DNA of 64,000 bases, from NCBI RefSeq assembly GCF_000373965.1, contig NZ_KB892840.1, positions 62,001-126,000 of the forward strand. Reading direction: 5' to 3'. The DNA is from Uliginosibacterium gangwonense DSM 18521. GTDB taxonomy: Bacteria > Pseudomonadota > Gammaproteobacteria > Burkholderiales > Rhodocyclaceae. The notes beneath the pieces are model-generated. The model saw only the letters and a list, made by a program, of their open reading frames with translations. It was not told the DNA's origin and did not search any database. The position numbers were made by a program, and so were the translations under genes. Positions 50,658-61,093 of the stretch are shown here, one piece after another (position 1 is the stretch's first letter; the number at the start of each line of letters is the position of its first letter).

Positions 50658-52373
50658 ATGGCAGCAACACCTCAACCTATTATGAATGGCTTGGCACGAG
50701 CCTTGGTGCAGCAGGGGCGCATCAAGGAAGCGGATGCCATTGCCTGTTCTGCTGCAACCTCCACGCCTGGTGGCTTTGTAGGCGAGGCCATACAGAAGGG
50801 GTTGATACGCTCACTTGATCTTGCCCAGTTCTGCTCGGAGACATTCGGCTGCCCTTGGCTGGATCTGGCAGCCTTTGACGATGCCTTCTTTGCCAAAGAC
50901 GCCATTGACGCCAAGTTGATGTCCAAGCACTTGGTGCTGGCCTTGGGCAAAAAGGGCAACCGGATTACTGTAGCACTGGCAGACCCGACCAATCTGCGCG
51001 CGCTGGATGAAATCCGCTTCCAAACAGGGATGGCGGTTGACCCTGTCGTGGTGGAAATCGACAAGCTGATCGCCCGCGTCGGCAAGCTATCCGAAAGCAG
51101 TACCACAGCACTGAGTTCGCTTTCGGAAACCGACGAATTTGGTTTGGAAGGCATCGAGACAGAGGCGGAGGGAGAAAGCTCCGCAGATTCTGGAACTGCG
51201 GATATCGATGATGCCCCCGTCGTCAAATTCATCCATAAAGTGCTGTTGGACGCCATCAACGAAGGGGCTTCCGACATCCACTTTGAGCCTTACGAGAAAT
51301 TTTACCGGATCCGTTACCGTACAGACGGCATTCTGCGGGAAGTGGCGCAGCCACCGCTTCCGCTCAAAGAAAAAATCGCTGCGCGGATCAAAGTCATCTC
51401 GCGTCTGGATATTTCTGAAAAGCGCGTCCCGCAGGACGGGCGGATGAAGCTGGTGCTGTCCAAACAAAAAGCCATTGATTTCCGGGTCAGCACCCTACCA
51501 ACGCTGCATGGCGAAAAGATCGTAATGCGTATTCTCGACCCCAGCAGCGCCATGCTGGGTATTGACGCGCTGGGGTATGAGGCTGACCAGAAGGCGGCGC
51601 TGATGGACGCCATTGAGCGCCCGTATGGCATGGTACTGGTGACCGGCCCAACCGGTAGCGGTAAAACGGTGTCCCTTTACACCTGCCTGAACATTCTCAA
51701 CAAACCCGGCGTCAATATTTCCACCGCAGAAGACCCGGCGGAAATCAACCTGCCGGGGATCAACCAGGTCTCAATGAATGACAAAGCGGGGCTGAATTTT
51801 GCGGTGTCGCTCAAAGCCTTCCTACGTCAAGATCCTGATGTGATCATGGTCGGGGAAATCCGTGACCTTGAAACCGCAGAAATCTCCATCAAAGCGGCCC
51901 AAACAGGTCACATGGTGCTCTCCACCCTGCACACCAATGACGCACCGACAACGCTGGAGCGCTTGAAGAACATGGGGGTCGCCCCGTTCAATATTGCATC
52001 CAGCGTCATCCTGATTACCGCCCAACGCTTGGCACGACGCCTATGCTCGTGCAAAAAGCCATTAGAAATTCCTGTTGAAGCACTTCTGCAGGCGGGCTTT
52101 AGTGAGGCGGATCTGGATGGCAGCTGGACACCTTATGGCCCTGTTGGATGTGATCGTTGCAAAGGCTCCGGGTATAAAGGGCGGGTCGGTATCTATCAGG
52201 TCATGCCGCTTTCTGAAGAAATACAACACATCATCATGACGGGGGGGAACTCCATGGACATTGCAGCCCAGGCGCAACTAGAAGGGATTCGCGATCTGCG
52301 CCAATCCGGCCTGCTCAAAGTCAGACAAGGCATGACATCCCTGTCAGAAGTCTTGGCCACCACTAACGATTAA
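50658..52373 (+). CDS. pilB: PilB, type IV pilus extension ATPase
   Basis: This 571-residue hexameric ATPase drives pilus extension from the cytoplasmic side. It has the T2SE N-terminal domain, then Walker A GPTGSGKT (about residue 327), the Asp box, Walker B MVGEIRDLETA and the His box. The zinc-binding tetracysteine region is present (CSCKKPLE and CDRCKGSGY). The start has no strong ribosome site. pilC and pilD follow in the same direction, so this is the core motor operon. Confidence 0.96.
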   Translation: MAATPQPIMNGLARALVQQGRIKEADAIACSAATSTPGGFVGEAIQKGLIRSLDLAQFCSETFGCPWLDLAAFDDAFFAKDAIDAKLMSKHLVLALGKKGNRITVALADPTNLRALDEIRFQTGMAVDPVVVEIDKLIARVGKLSESSTTALSSLSETDEFGLEGIETEAEGESSADSGTADIDDAPVVKFIHKVLLDAINEGASDIHFEPYEKFYRIRYRTDGILREVAQPPLPLKEKIAARIKVISRLDISEKRVPQDGRMKLVLSKQKAIDFRVSTLPTLHGEKIVMRILDPSSAMLGIDALGYEADQKAALMDAIERPYGMVLVTGPTGSGKTVSLYTCLNILNKPGVNISTAEDPAEINLPGINQVSMNDKAGLNFAVSLKAFLRQDPDVIMVGEIRDLETAEISIKAAQTGHMVLSTLHTNDAPTTLERLKNMGVAPFNIASSVILITAQRLARRLCSCKKPLEIPVEALLQAGFSEADLDGSWTPYGPVGCDRCKGSGYKGRVGIYQVMPLSEEIQHIIMTGGNSMDIAAQAQLEGIRDLRQSGLLKVRQGMTSLSEVLATTND

Positions 52374-52393
52374 TCGCCGCAGGACACTCAGTC

Positions 52394-53632
52394 ATGGCTA
52401 CAGCAATGCGCTCTGTCAAACGCCCAGGGGCCCCCCAGGAGATCATCTTCAACTGGGAAGGCAAGGACAAGTCTGGAAAAATCATTCGCGGGGAAATGCG
52501 GGCCCAGACCAAGGCCGTGGTCAAGGCCACCTTGCGTCGCCAAGGCATTTCAGTTAACGAAAACAAGATCAAAAAGCGTAGTTTCGCGCGCGGCTCCAAG
52601 GTCAAAGACAAAGATATCGCCATCTTTACCCGCCAGCTCGCCACCATGATGCGAGCCGGGGTGCCTTTGCTGCAATCCTTTGATATCGCCATCAAGGGTA
52701 CCAGCAATCCTGCTTTGGGGCGTCTGCTCAACGACATCCGAACCGAGGTTGAGTCAGGCACCAGCCTTGGCAACTCATTGCGCAAGCACCCTCAGTATTT
52801 TGATGCCTTGTACTGTAACCTGGTCGCAGCAGGTGAGCAGTCCGGTGCGCTGGAAAACCTGCTTGACCGGATCGCCATCTACCAAGAAAAGATGTTGGCG
52901 ATCAAGAGCAAGATCAAATCAGCCTTGTTCTACCCCATCGCGGTGATGGTTGTGGCCGCCGCAGTGGTGGTTGTGATGATGATCTTCGTGATCCCGGAGT
53001 TCAAAAAGGTTTTCACCAGCTTTGGCGCCGACCTGCCTGCACCTACATTGTTTGTGATGTCCTTGTCAGACTTCTTCGTCGAACACGCCTTTTTGATTTT
53101 TGGTACGCTGATTGCCGCTGTAGTAGGCTTTATGTACGCATTCAAGCGCTCCCCTACCTTACAGGCCAGGGTTGACCGGATGGTGCTACAAATCCCGGTC
53201 ATTGGCGAAATTATCCGCAAGGCCACCATTGCACGCTGGACACGCACGCTTTCCACCATGTTTGCAGCCGGGGTGCCACTGGTTGAAGCACTCGATTCTG
53301 TAGCAGGCGCCGCAGGGAACCATGTCTACAAGGTGGCAACCAAGCGCATCCAATCCGAAGTAGCCACGGGCACAAGCCTGACCGTCGCCATGCAAGGCAC
53401 CAATGTGTTCCCCGCCATGGTCGTACAGATGGTATCGATTGGCGAAGAATCCGGCCAGCTTGATGGCATGTGTTCAAAAGTGGCTGACTTTTTCGAGCGT
53501 GAAGTCGATGACATGGTCGCGGGCCTGTCACAGTTGCTTGAACCTATCATCATCGTGGTATTGGGTACCTTGATCGGGGGCTTGGTCGTTGCCATGTACC
53601 TGCCGATCTTCAAGCTCGGCCAAGCAATCTGA
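52394..53632 (+). CDS. pilC: PilC, type IV pilus inner-membrane platform protein
   Basis: This 412-residue polytopic protein has two T2SF domains: FTRQLATMMRAGVPLLQSFD near residues 77-96, and the repeat WTRTLSTMFAAGVPLVEALD in the second half. Three to four membrane segments are evident. GCAGGA precedes the ATG, 20 bases after the pilB stop. PilC couples PilB to the pilin fibre. Confidence 0.96.
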   Translation: MATAMRSVKRPGAPQEIIFNWEGKDKSGKIIRGEMRAQTKAVVKATLRRQGISVNENKIKKRSFARGSKVKDKDIAIFTRQLATMMRAGVPLLQSFDIAIKGTSNPALGRLLNDIRTEVESGTSLGNSLRKHPQYFDALYCNLVAAGEQSGALENLLDRIAIYQEKMLAIKSKIKSALFYPIAVMVVAAAVVVVMMIFVIPEFKKVFTSFGADLPAPTLFVMSLSDFFVEHAFLIFGTLIAAVVGFMYAFKRSPTLQARVDRMVLQIPVIGEIIRKATIARWTRTLSTMFAAGVPLVEALDSVAGAAGNHVYKVATKRIQSEVATGTSLTVAMQGTNVFPAMVVQMVSIGEESGQLDGMCSKVADFFEREVDDMVAGLSQLLEPIIIVVLGTLIGGLVVAMYLPIFKLGQAI

Positions 53633-53637
53633 TTTCG

Positions 53638-54579
53638 ATGCCGACAACAATGTTTGAATGGCTTGCAAATGAAACGGCAGTGCTATGTATCACTGCATTT
53701 GTGGGGCTCTGTGTAGGGAGTTTCCTGAATGTAGTCATCCATCGCCTGCCGCTGATGATGGAACGGGAGTGGAGAGGTGAAGTCGACGCTTGGCTGACAG
53801 AGCATCTACAGCTGTCATTACAGGCGCTCTACACCAAGTTCCTGAACAAACCCGAACCCGAGCAACAGCCTCTGAACTTGGCTTTTCCGGCATCTCGTTG
53901 TCCGCATTGTGGGCATCAGATCACCAGTCTTGAGAATATCCCGGTACTGAGTTACCTCTTCCTGAGAGGGAAATGTAGCCAGTGTCGGGCTCCGATCAGT
54001 ATCCGCTATCCTCTGGTTGAGACGCTTACCGGTCTATTGTCCGTTGCCGTTGTCTGGCACTTTGGCGCGACATCCATGGCGCTTGGCGCATTGGTGTTTC
54101 TCTGGGCCCTCATTGCCCTGGCACTGATTGACCTGGATACACAATTGCTGCCGGACAGCATCACCCTACCCCTAGTATGGGCCGGAATCCTTTTCAATCT
54201 GGTGACGCATCAGCTCCCATTGGAGACCTCGGTCATTGGTGCCATAGCAGGTTACCTGTCTTTATGGTCCGTTCACTGGCTCTACTATGGATACAAGAGC
54301 CTCACCAATCGCCTGTTCGGCCGTGAAGACCAACTTCATGGCATGGGCTATGGTGATCTCAAGTTGCTGGCAGCCATTGGCGCATTTCTAGGCTGGAAGA
54401 TCCTACCCGCAGTCATCCTGCTGTCCTCACTGGTTGGCGCCTGCGTTGGGATTGGTTTGGTCGTATTTGCCAAACATGGGCGAGAAGTCCCCATCCCCTT
54501 CGGCCCCTACCTCGCTACAGCCGGTGTCCTGGCTTTGTTCTTCGGCCCGGCCCTGACAAGCCTGATTCTGCCGATGTAA
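53638..54579 (+). CDS. pilD: PilD, prepilin peptidase and N-methyltransferase
   Basis: This 313-residue membrane aspartyl protease cuts prepilin leaders (all five pilins above) and methylates the new N-terminus. The N-terminal domain has the tetracysteine motif CPHCG and CSQC (about 82-112). The two catalytic aspartates lie in LIDLDTQLLPDS and GMGYGDLKLL. It is the last gene of the pilBCD operon; coaE and yacG, often next to pilD, are absent here. A second in-frame ATG lies at 53650. Confidence 0.96.
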   Translation: MPTTMFEWLANETAVLCITAFVGLCVGSFLNVVIHRLPLMMEREWRGEVDAWLTEHLQLSLQALYTKFLNKPEPEQQPLNLAFPASRCPHCGHQITSLENIPVLSYLFLRGKCSQCRAPISIRYPLVETLTGLLSVAVVWHFGATSMALGALVFLWALIALALIDLDTQLLPDSITLPLVWAGILFNLVTHQLPLETSVIGAIAGYLSLWSVHWLYYGYKSLTNRLFGREDQLHGMGYGDLKLLAAIGAFLGWKILPAVILLSSLVGACVGIGLVVFAKHGREVPIPFGPYLATAGVLALFFGPALTSLILPM

Positions 54580-54785
54580 TTCGGTTTCTAAATCAATACG
54601 GTCACGAAGACAATCCGCAGACAGTGGTCACTCCACAGCAAGGCGAAGTCGACAAAGAGCGGATTGGTTTAGAAGCGGAATAAGGCCTTCTGCCACAAAG
54701 AGCCCGCTTACCTCACAAGCGAGCTCTAACCATCTCCTTCCCAATGCGCTACAATCAATGGCTGATTGGTTCAAGGAGGTAACAA

Positions 54786-55046
54786 ATGCCAATTTACGAA
54801 TACCGTTGTGGTGACTGCGGTCACCAAAAAGATCACTTGCAGAAGCATAGTGATGCCCCCATTGCTGCTTGCCCAGCCTGTGGCAGCAACAATTACAGCA
54901 AGCAACTCTCAGCTGCTGGGTTCCAGCTCAAAGGGAACGGTTGGTATGCAACCGACTTCAAGGGGGGCGCCTGCCCAGTCGCACAAGGCGGTGAAGCCAA
55001 GTCTGCGGCCGATACGCCCTGTGGCGGCAACTGTGCGTGCCATTGA
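54786..55046 (+). CDS. FmdB-type zinc-ribbon protein
   Basis: This 86-residue protein has the zinc-ribbon motif CGDCG and CPACG (about residues 8-39) and begins MPIYEYRC, the family hallmark. The C-terminus ends in a second cysteine cluster (CGGNCACH). AAGGAGG supports the start. It lies just before a DUF502 protein and aspS, a widespread betaproteobacterial arrangement. It is thought to be regulatory; the target is unknown. Confidence 0.9.
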   Translation: MPIYEYRCGDCGHQKDHLQKHSDAPIAACPACGSNNYSKQLSAAGFQLKGNGWYATDFKGGACPVAQGGEAKSAADTPCGGNCACH

Positions 55047-55055
55047 GCACTGTAG

Positions 55056-55691
55056 ATGAAAAAATATCTCATCACCGGTTTACTGGTCTGGGTGCCTCTT
55101 GCCATTACGGTATGGGTACTGCAGTTGATCGTCAGCACACTGGATAGCTCCCTGCTGTTGTTGCCAGAAGAATGGCGGCAGCAGCATGAGTTTCTTGGCA
55201 CCAAGGCTTGGGGCGTTGGTGCTGTCATCACCCTGGTCGTGGTATTCCTCACCGGGGTGATTGCCTCCAACTTTTTTGGGCAACGCCTGCTCAGCATCTG
55301 GGAAGGGATTCTGAACCGCATTCCTGTGGTCAAGTCCATCTATTCCAGTGTCAAGCAGGTTTCCGACACTCTGCTGGGGCCTGGGGGACAAGCCTTCCGC
55401 AAGGCATTGCTCGTGCAGTATCCCCACAAAGGAAGTTGGACAATCGCTTTCCAGACTGGCTTGCCCGGTGGAGAGGTTGCGGAACACTTGCACGACAGTC
55501 ACATCAGTGTCTACGTGCCGACTACCCCCAACCCCACTTCAGGTTTTTTCCTGATGATGCCCAAATCAGAGGTCATCGAACTAAATATGTCGGTGGATTC
55601 TGCGCTCAAGTACATCATCTCAATGGGTGTCGTCAGCCCTGAAACACCTCACAAACGCCAGGAAGGTGATTTGCATTCACGTCTGCCATGA
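55056..55691 (+). CDS. DUF502 family inner-membrane protein
   Basis: This 211-residue protein has two strong membrane helices near the N-terminus (about 5-27 and 55-75) followed by a soluble domain containing RIPVVKSIYSSVKQV and FLMMPKSEV, typical of DUF502. The family is widespread and of unknown function. It starts nine bases after the zinc-ribbon gene and probably shares its transcript. Confidence 0.9.
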   Translation: MKKYLITGLLVWVPLAITVWVLQLIVSTLDSSLLLLPEEWRQQHEFLGTKAWGVGAVITLVVVFLTGVIASNFFGQRLLSIWEGILNRIPVVKSIYSSVKQVSDTLLGPGGQAFRKALLVQYPHKGSWTIAFQTGLPGGEVAEHLHDSHISVYVPTTPNPTSGFFLMMPKSEVIELNMSVDSALKYIISMGVVSPETPHKRQEGDLHSRLP

Positions 55692-55779
55692 GGAAACGCC
55701 TGCTACTTGGCTAGAATCAGACACTTTCCGCACTTTCTGATTAATAATAATCGCCCTGCCTGCACATTCCTGAGCAGAG

Positions 55780-55785
55780 TATAGT
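55780..55785 (+). promoter_or_regulatory. Possible -10 element of aspS
   Basis: TATAGT lies 16 bases upstream of the aspS ATG, in a short AT-rich spacer. A matching -35 is not clear, and the implied start point would be very near the ribosome site, so this is weak. Confidence 0.25.
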
Positions 55786-55801
55786 CATTTTGGAGATTTC
55801 A

Positions 55802-57592
55802 ATGCGAACCTGTTACAGCGGCCTTGTTTCCGCCGCTCTACTTGACCAGACCGTCACCCTTTTCGGCTGGGCCCACCGCCGTCGTGACCATGGTGGCGTC
55901 ATTTTTATCGATCTGCGTGACCGTGAAGGTCTGGTGCAGGTCGTATGCGATCCAGATCGCGCAGACACCTTCAAAATCGCTGAAGAAGTTCGCAATGAAT
56001 TCTGCCTCAAGGTGGTCGGCAAGGTTCGCCGCCGCCCCGAAGGCACCACCAACGCCAACTTGGTTTCTGGTGAAGTGGAAGTGCTGGCCTATGAGCTGGA
56101 AGTGCTCAACCCCTCGGTCACCCCTCCGTTCCAGCTCGACGACGAAAACCTCTCGGAAACGGTGCGCCTGACTCACCGCGTGCTGGATCTGCGCCGCCCG
56201 GCCATGCAACGCAACATGTTGCTGCGTTACAAGACAGCCCGCGCCTGCCGCCGCTTCCTGGACGACGCGGGTTTCATCGACATCGAAACCCCGATGCTCA
56301 CCAAGAGCACGCCGGAAGGCGCCCGCGATTATCTGGTACCCAGCCGCGTTCATGACGGCCAGTTCTTCGCCCTGCCCCAATCGCCGCAATTGTTCAAGCA
56401 ATTGCTGATGGTGGCCGGTTACGACCGCTACTACCAGATCACCAAATGCTTCCGCGACGAAGATTTGCGTGCCGATCGTCAACCGGAATTCACCCAGGTC
56501 GATATCGAAACCTCGTTCCTGACCGAAACCGAGATCACCGCGATCATGGAAAACCTGATCCGTTACGTGTTCAAGGATGCCATCGATGTCGATCTGCCAG
56601 CCCCCTTCCCGCGCATCACCTACGCGGAAGCCATGGCCCGCTACGGCTCGGACAAGCCTGATCTTCGCGTCACCCTGGAACTGGTGGACATCGCTGACGT
56701 GGTCAAGGATGTTCCCTTCAAGGTGTTCTCCGGCCCGGCCAACGACCCGAACTGCCGTGTGACGGCCCTTCGCGTCCCCGGTGGTGCTGCAATGTCTCGT
56801 GGCGAAATCGATGGCTATACCGAATTCGTCAAGATTTACGGCGCCAAGGGCTTGGCCTACATCAAGGTCAATGATGCCAGCAAACTCAACGAAGAAGGCC
56901 TGCAATCGCCCATCGTCAAGAACCTCACCGAAGCCTCCCTGAAGGCCATTGTTGAGCGTACCGGCGCACAGACTGGCGATGTGATCTTCTTTGGTTCTGA
57001 CAAGGCCAAGGTTGTCACCGATGCCCTCGGTGCATTGCGGAGCAAGATCGGCCACGAAAAGGGCCACCTGGATGGCCGCAAGTGGGCACCGGCCTGGATT
57101 GTCGACTTCCCGATGTTCGATTACAGCGAGGAAGACAAGCGTTGGGTAGCCTGCCACCACCCCTTCACCAGCCCGAAGGACGAACACATCGAGTTCCTCA
57201 CCACCGATCCGGGCAAGTGCTTGGCCAAAGCCTATGACTTGGCGTTGAACGGTTGGGAACTGGGTGGCGGTTCTGTGCGTATCCACCGTGCCGATGTGCA
57301 GGAAAAGGTTTTTGCAGCCCTGGGCATCAACGACGAAGAAGCCCAGCTCAAGTTCGGCTTCCTGCTTGACGCGCTGAAGTACGGTGCTCCTCCCCACGGG
57401 GGTCTGGCCTTCGGTCTGGACCGCATCGTCACCATGATGACCGGCGCCGAATCCATCCGTGACGTGATCGCTTTCCCCAAGACCCAGCGTGCCCAGTGCC
57501 TGCTCACCCAAGCCCCGAGCCCGGTCGACGAAAAGCAATTGCGCGAATTGCATATCCGCCTGCGCAACCAAAGTAAAGCCGAAGCCAACTAA
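55802..57592 (+). CDS. aspS: Aspartyl-tRNA synthetase
   Basis: This 596-residue class II synthetase is of the bacterial type. It has the OB-fold anticodon domain ([21 protein letters not shown] near the N-terminus), motif 2 [14 protein letters not shown], and motif 3 [11 protein letters not shown] at the C-terminal end, with a GAD insertion domain between. The ATG at 55802 has GGAG upstream; a TTG four codons earlier was rejected. Whether it is the discriminating or non-discriminating (AspRS2) form cannot be decided here; many betaproteobacteria use the latter with GatCAB. Confidence 0.97.
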   Translation: MRTCYSGLVSAALLDQTVTLFGWAHRRRDHGGVIFIDLRDREGLVQVVCDPDRADTFKIAEEVRNEFCLKVVGKVRRRPEGTTNANLVSGEVEVLAYELEVLNPSVTPPFQLDDENLSETVRLTHRVLDLRRPAMQRNMLLRYKTARACRRFLDDAGFIDIETPMLTKSTPEGARDYLVPSRVHDGQFFALPQSPQLFKQLLMVAGYDRYYQITKCFRDEDLRADRQPEFTQVDIETSFLTETEITAIMENLIRYVFKDAIDVDLPAPFPRITYAEAMARYGSDKPDLRVTLELVDIADVVKDVPFKVFSGPANDPNCRVTALRVPGGAAMSRGEIDGYTEFVKIYGAKGLAYIKVNDASKLNEEGLQSPIVKNLTEASLKAIVERTGAQTGDVIFFGSDKAKVVTDALGALRSKIGHEKGHLDGRKWAPAWIVDFPMFDYSEEDKRWVACHHPFTSPKDEHIEFLTTDPGKCLAKAYDLALNGWELGGGSVRIHRADVQEKVFAALGINDEEAQLKFGFLLDALKYGAPPHGGLAFGLDRIVTMMTGAESIRDVIAFPKTQRAQCLLTQAPSPVDEKQLRELHIRLRNQSKAEAN

Positions 57593-57612
57593 AGACGGTT
57601 TTTCGTCAATGC

Positions 57613-57641
57613 AAAAAGAGCCTCCAATGGAGGCTCTTTTT
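57613..57641. terminator. Bidirectional terminator between aspS and the GAF-domain ATPase
   Basis: A perfect 13-bp stem AAAAAGAGCCTCC with GGAGGCTCTTTTT and a three-base loop serves both converging genes. Confidence 0.92.
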
Positions 57642-57661
57642 ATATCCATGACATCTAATTA

Positions 57662-60004
57662 TCAGCGGATACAGACCTTTCTCACTTGTACCATATCGGT
57701 ATAACCCGCCAACACTTTCTCAATCCCGTCCTGGCGCAAAGTACGCATCCCATCATCCAGCGCGGCTAACAACAAATCGGACACAAGCGCCCGAGTCTGT
57801 ATCATGCGCCGGATGTTGTCATTTCCCAGCATCAGTTCATGCAAACCGACCCGGCCACGGTAGCCTGTGCCACTGCACTCTTCACACCCCTCGGGGCAAT
57901 ATGCCGTCAAATTTCCCTGTGCATCACCAAAGCGAATTTTCCAATCAGCCAGCACGGCGGCACGTGCAGCCACGGGGTCATCGGTAAACCTACGCGTTTT
58001 CCGCAAGTCCTCTAAATACTCATCCAACATTGTCTGAACTTCATCATTCTGCAGCACATGAAGTGATCGGCAATTTGAGCACAGGCGCTTGGCAAGGCGT
58101 TGTGCCAGCACCCCCAACAGAGCGTCGGCAAAATTGAACGGGTCCATCCCCATATCCAGCAGGCGTACAATCGATTCCGGCGCACTATTTGTATGCAAAG
58201 TAGACAACACAAGATGGCCGGTCAGGGATGCCTCCAGCCCAATGGAAACGGTTTCTGTATCACGCATCTCCCCCACCATGATGACATCAGGATCGGCGCG
58301 CAAAAAGGCTCTCATCACCGTCGGAAAATCAAGGCCAGCCTTGCGATTGATCTGCACCTGGCGCAGTCCGCGCTGGGTGATTTCTACCGGGTCTTCCGCT
58401 GTCCAGATCTTGGTCTCAGAGGTATTGATGTATTTGAGGATGGAATGCAGCGTCGTTGTTTTACCTGATCCGGTTGGGCCGCATACAAAAAAGATGCCAT
58501 AGGGCTTGGTGATGGTGGCCTTCAAACGCTCCAGATTGCTCTCGGATAGCGCCAGGCGATCAACCGGAATCGGCTCGCCTTGCGAGAGCAGGCGCATCAC
58601 GATGTCCTCCAGCCCACCCGTAGTCGGGATGGTGGCTACCCGCAACTCGATATCCAGCGGCGCAAACTTGCGGAATTTGATCTTCCCATCCTGAGGCTTG
58701 CGTCGCTCAGAAATATCCAGATCACACATGATCTTGATCCGCGCAAGCATTGATGCCCGATATGCCGCGGGCACTTCAATATACGGCACCAGGGAGCCAT
58801 CCTTACGGAACCGTACCAGGGTTTTTTCCTTACCGGGTCGAGGTTCGATATGAATATCCGATGCTCCTTGGCGGTGCGCATCAATGATGATCCGATTCAC
58901 CAACTTGACCAATTCGTTTTCCGAGGCGGCATGCAGCTCATCTGTCCCACTTGTGGGGAGTTCATCCTCATCATCAAGCCCCGAAAGCAGGTCTCCCACG
59001 CTCGCTTCATCGACCCCGGCGTCAAAGAACTGGGAGATTGCCTGTTCAAACTCCTGTTCCGTACTCACCCGATACAACAAAGGTGTGCCAGGAAATACAT
59101 TGGAAGCCACCCGGGAGCCTATGACACGCTCGGGATCTATGGCCAAAATCACGATGCCATGCTGATTCTCTTCCAAAGGCAGCCACCCACTGAGTGCAGC
59201 ATATTCTCGTTTGATATTGCGGAGCAATTCAATGGGTTTGATTCGGTCTGCCCTGTATGGCTCATAAGGTATGCCATAAAACTGGGACATTGATTCGCCA
59301 ATTTCCCGAAGCGCCAAACCGTGGGTGTCGATCAACACCCGCTCCTGCGAGCGGGAGCCGCGTCGGGCTTCCTCTGCACTCGCATTCAAATCTTCTTCAC
59401 TGATGCGTGTTTGCCGCACCAGATAGTGATAGGGCGACTGCAATGGCTGCCGGGCACGCACATACACAGCAAACGGCGGGGAGAAGCTCTGCGCCAAAGC
59501 CTGGATGCCTTCTTCTTCAATTTCAGAAAATGGCTCATCATCCAGAGAGTTGATCAGTTGGATCACCCCCATTACCTCGTCACTACCGGGTGCTACAATC
59601 GGCGCCACCAGCATCTGCTTTGAGCGGAAACCATTTCGCTCATCCATATCCTTGCGAAAATGGATGCTGGGTGAAAAACCATGCAATTCCTCATCGTTGT
59701 ATACATTGCGTATATTTAGCAACTGATGTTTTAGTGCGCAAAATCCGGCAATACTTTTCTCGGAAATCGGCAAACGGATTGGCATACCAGAGGAAACATC
59801 AGCCGGGGCCTTAGCGGTGATCGTGGTGCCAGTTTCATCAATCACATAGATAGACAGGCGCGCAGCACCAAACAGATCACAGATTTCTTCAGAAACGTCG
59901 GTGATCAGTTGATCGATATTTTCAGTAGCGGTAATCCGTGCGATCAGTCCTTGAAGACTTTTGAAAAACGCCAGACGACGTGCCAGATTACGATGACTTG
60001 CCAC
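57662..60004 (-). CDS. GAF-domain GspE/PilB-family ATPase
   Basis: This 780-residue protein has a GAF domain (about 15-180, with MGVIQLINSLDDEPF), a T2SE-like N-terminal domain (about 190-380) and the secretion ATPase core. The core shows Walker A GPTGSGKTT (about 505), MVGEMRDTET (Walker B region) and the His box LSTLHTNS, with the tetracysteine zinc site CSNC and CEECSGTGYRG. The start is GTG 60004 with GAGGGGG upstream. It is separate from pilB and lacks nearby partners of a type II secretion system. The GAF domain suggests control by a small ligand. Confidence 0.9.
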   Translation of the reverse strand: MASHRNLARRLAFFKSLQGLIARITATENIDQLITDVSEEICDLFGAARLSIYVIDETGTTITAKAPADVSSGMPIRLPISEKSIAGFCALKHQLLNIRNVYNDEELHGFSPSIHFRKDMDERNGFRSKQMLVAPIVAPGSDEVMGVIQLINSLDDEPFSEIEEEGIQALAQSFSPPFAVYVRARQPLQSPYHYLVRQTRISEEDLNASAEEARRGSRSQERVLIDTHGLALREIGESMSQFYGIPYEPYRADRIKPIELLRNIKREYAALSGWLPLEENQHGIVILAIDPERVIGSRVASNVFPGTPLLYRVSTEQEFEQAISQFFDAGVDEASVGDLLSGLDDEDELPTSGTDELHAASENELVKLVNRIIIDAHRQGASDIHIEPRPGKEKTLVRFRKDGSLVPYIEVPAAYRASMLARIKIMCDLDISERRKPQDGKIKFRKFAPLDIELRVATIPTTGGLEDIVMRLLSQGEPIPVDRLALSESNLERLKATITKPYGIFFVCGPTGSGKTTTLHSILKYINTSETKIWTAEDPVEITQRGLRQVQINRKAGLDFPTVMRAFLRADPDVIMVGEMRDTETVSIGLEASLTGHLVLSTLHTNSAPESIVRLLDMGMDPFNFADALLGVLAQRLAKRLCSNCRSLHVLQNDEVQTMLDEYLEDLRKTRRFTDDPVAARAAVLADWKIRFGDAQGNLTAYCPEGCEECSGTGYRGRVGLHELMLGNDNIRRMIQTRALVSDLLLAALDDGMRTLRQDGIEKVLAGYTDMVQVRKVCIR

Positions 60005-60304
60005 AATTGCCCCCTCAAACCCTGCCCTGCTATCCGCAGCAAACCCAAAGGGCTAAAAATTTCTCTTCAAAAAAGCTGCTTGCACTGCCCCTTGCAGCAC
60101 AGATGATCACAATTGGATACATGGCATGTGCCATTCAAACACACACAGATCTTGTCCCAAATATGCTAACGCAAATACCTGTCAAGATAAGGCCCCTCTG
60201 CCCGCCAAGGCTGATTCAGGCAGGGAAGAACTAGAGGAAGGATAAAACGATAAGGGATACCCAGGCCGTGTCCGCACCTAAAAATTATGCAAACCATAGG
60301 GACA
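60005..60304. other. Spacer upstream of the GAF-domain ATPase
   Basis: This 300-base region has no supported gene. It should contain the promoter of the minus-strand ATPase gene and the 3' end of the upstream minus-strand gene (60305), but I could not identify a clear promoter or terminator. Confidence 0.5.
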
Positions 60305-61072
60305 CTAAACTTCGAAGACCTCGCCCGCAAGCAGCATCTGGATGGGCAAAACAGACTCTAGCATGCTGATTTCCCGGCTTGCCTGTACTTCACACAAAGG
60401 TTTCAGGTGGGTGATGAACACTTCAGGAGAAGTCTTCAAGCGGGACAGGAATTCCCCTAGCTTGCTGGGGCACAGATGGCGGGATATTTCTGCCTTGGCG
60501 TGCATGGCCTCGGGGAAAGCCGTTTCAATGAGCAGGTAACGCAAAGCGGGCATTGCGTTCAACGCATCCAGCAGCTCTTCACACAGGGTGGTATCACCAG
60601 AGAAAGCTAGGCTGGAGCCATTCTGCGCCATGCAATACCCAACCGCTGGCACAGAATGGGCCGCAGGCAAAACCTGGATTTGGCGCCCCCCGAAAGAGAA
60701 AAGCTCGCCAACCCTTAATGGCTGCAGCTTGAGCACAGGGTTGAGCGCTTCGGGCAAAACGGTGAAATCCGGCCACAATACCCAGTTGAAGACGTGTGCA
60801 TGCAAAGCAGCCAAGGTCTCTGGCAAAGCATAAACGCTCACAGGCCTGCTTCTTCGCTCTGCCACACTATCGATCAGCATAGGCAGCAATGCCACATGAT
60901 CAAAATGAGCGTGAGTCAGAAAAATATGGTCGATGGCGAGCATCTCTTCGATAGAAAGCGCCCCGACACCTGTGCCACAATCGATCAGGATATCATCGTC
61001 GACAGCTAAGGCCGTTGTGTGGCGGTCAGGTCCGCCAACGCCACCACTGCATCCAAGTACCCTGATCTTCAT
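60305..61072 (-). CDS. Metallo-beta-lactamase-fold hydrolase, cyclic-nucleotide phosphodiesterase class II-like
   Basis: This 255-residue protein starts MKIRVLGCSGGVGG and has the metal motif HAHFDHVALLP (about 55-65), later AAHSVPAVGY, SGDTTL and FITHLKP. The domain layout resembles class II cyclic nucleotide phosphodiesterases and ribonuclease Z-like enzymes. It follows a two-FHA protein gene by 21 bases and may be co-transcribed. The substrate cannot be decided from sequence. Confidence 0.83.
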   Translation of the reverse strand: MKIRVLGCSGGVGGPDRHTTALAVDDDILIDCGTGVGALSIEEMLAIDHIFLTHAHFDHVALLPMLIDSVAERRSRPVSVYALPETLAALHAHVFNWVLWPDFTVLPEALNPVLKLQPLRVGELFSFGGRQIQVLPAAHSVPAVGYCMAQNGSSLAFSGDTTLCEELLDALNAMPALRYLLIETAFPEAMHAKAEISRHLCPSKLGEFLSRLKTSPEVFITHLKPLCEVQASREISMLESVLPIQMLLAGEVFEV

Positions 61073-61093
61073 CGGACACTGGCCTGTGCCTGT

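Noticed and set aside
55838-57649. 603-codon open frame on the minus strand across aspS
   Set aside because: It is the antisense shadow of a fully conserved aspartyl-tRNA synthetase; it has no recognisable domain, and long antisense frames are expected in GC-biased codon sets.
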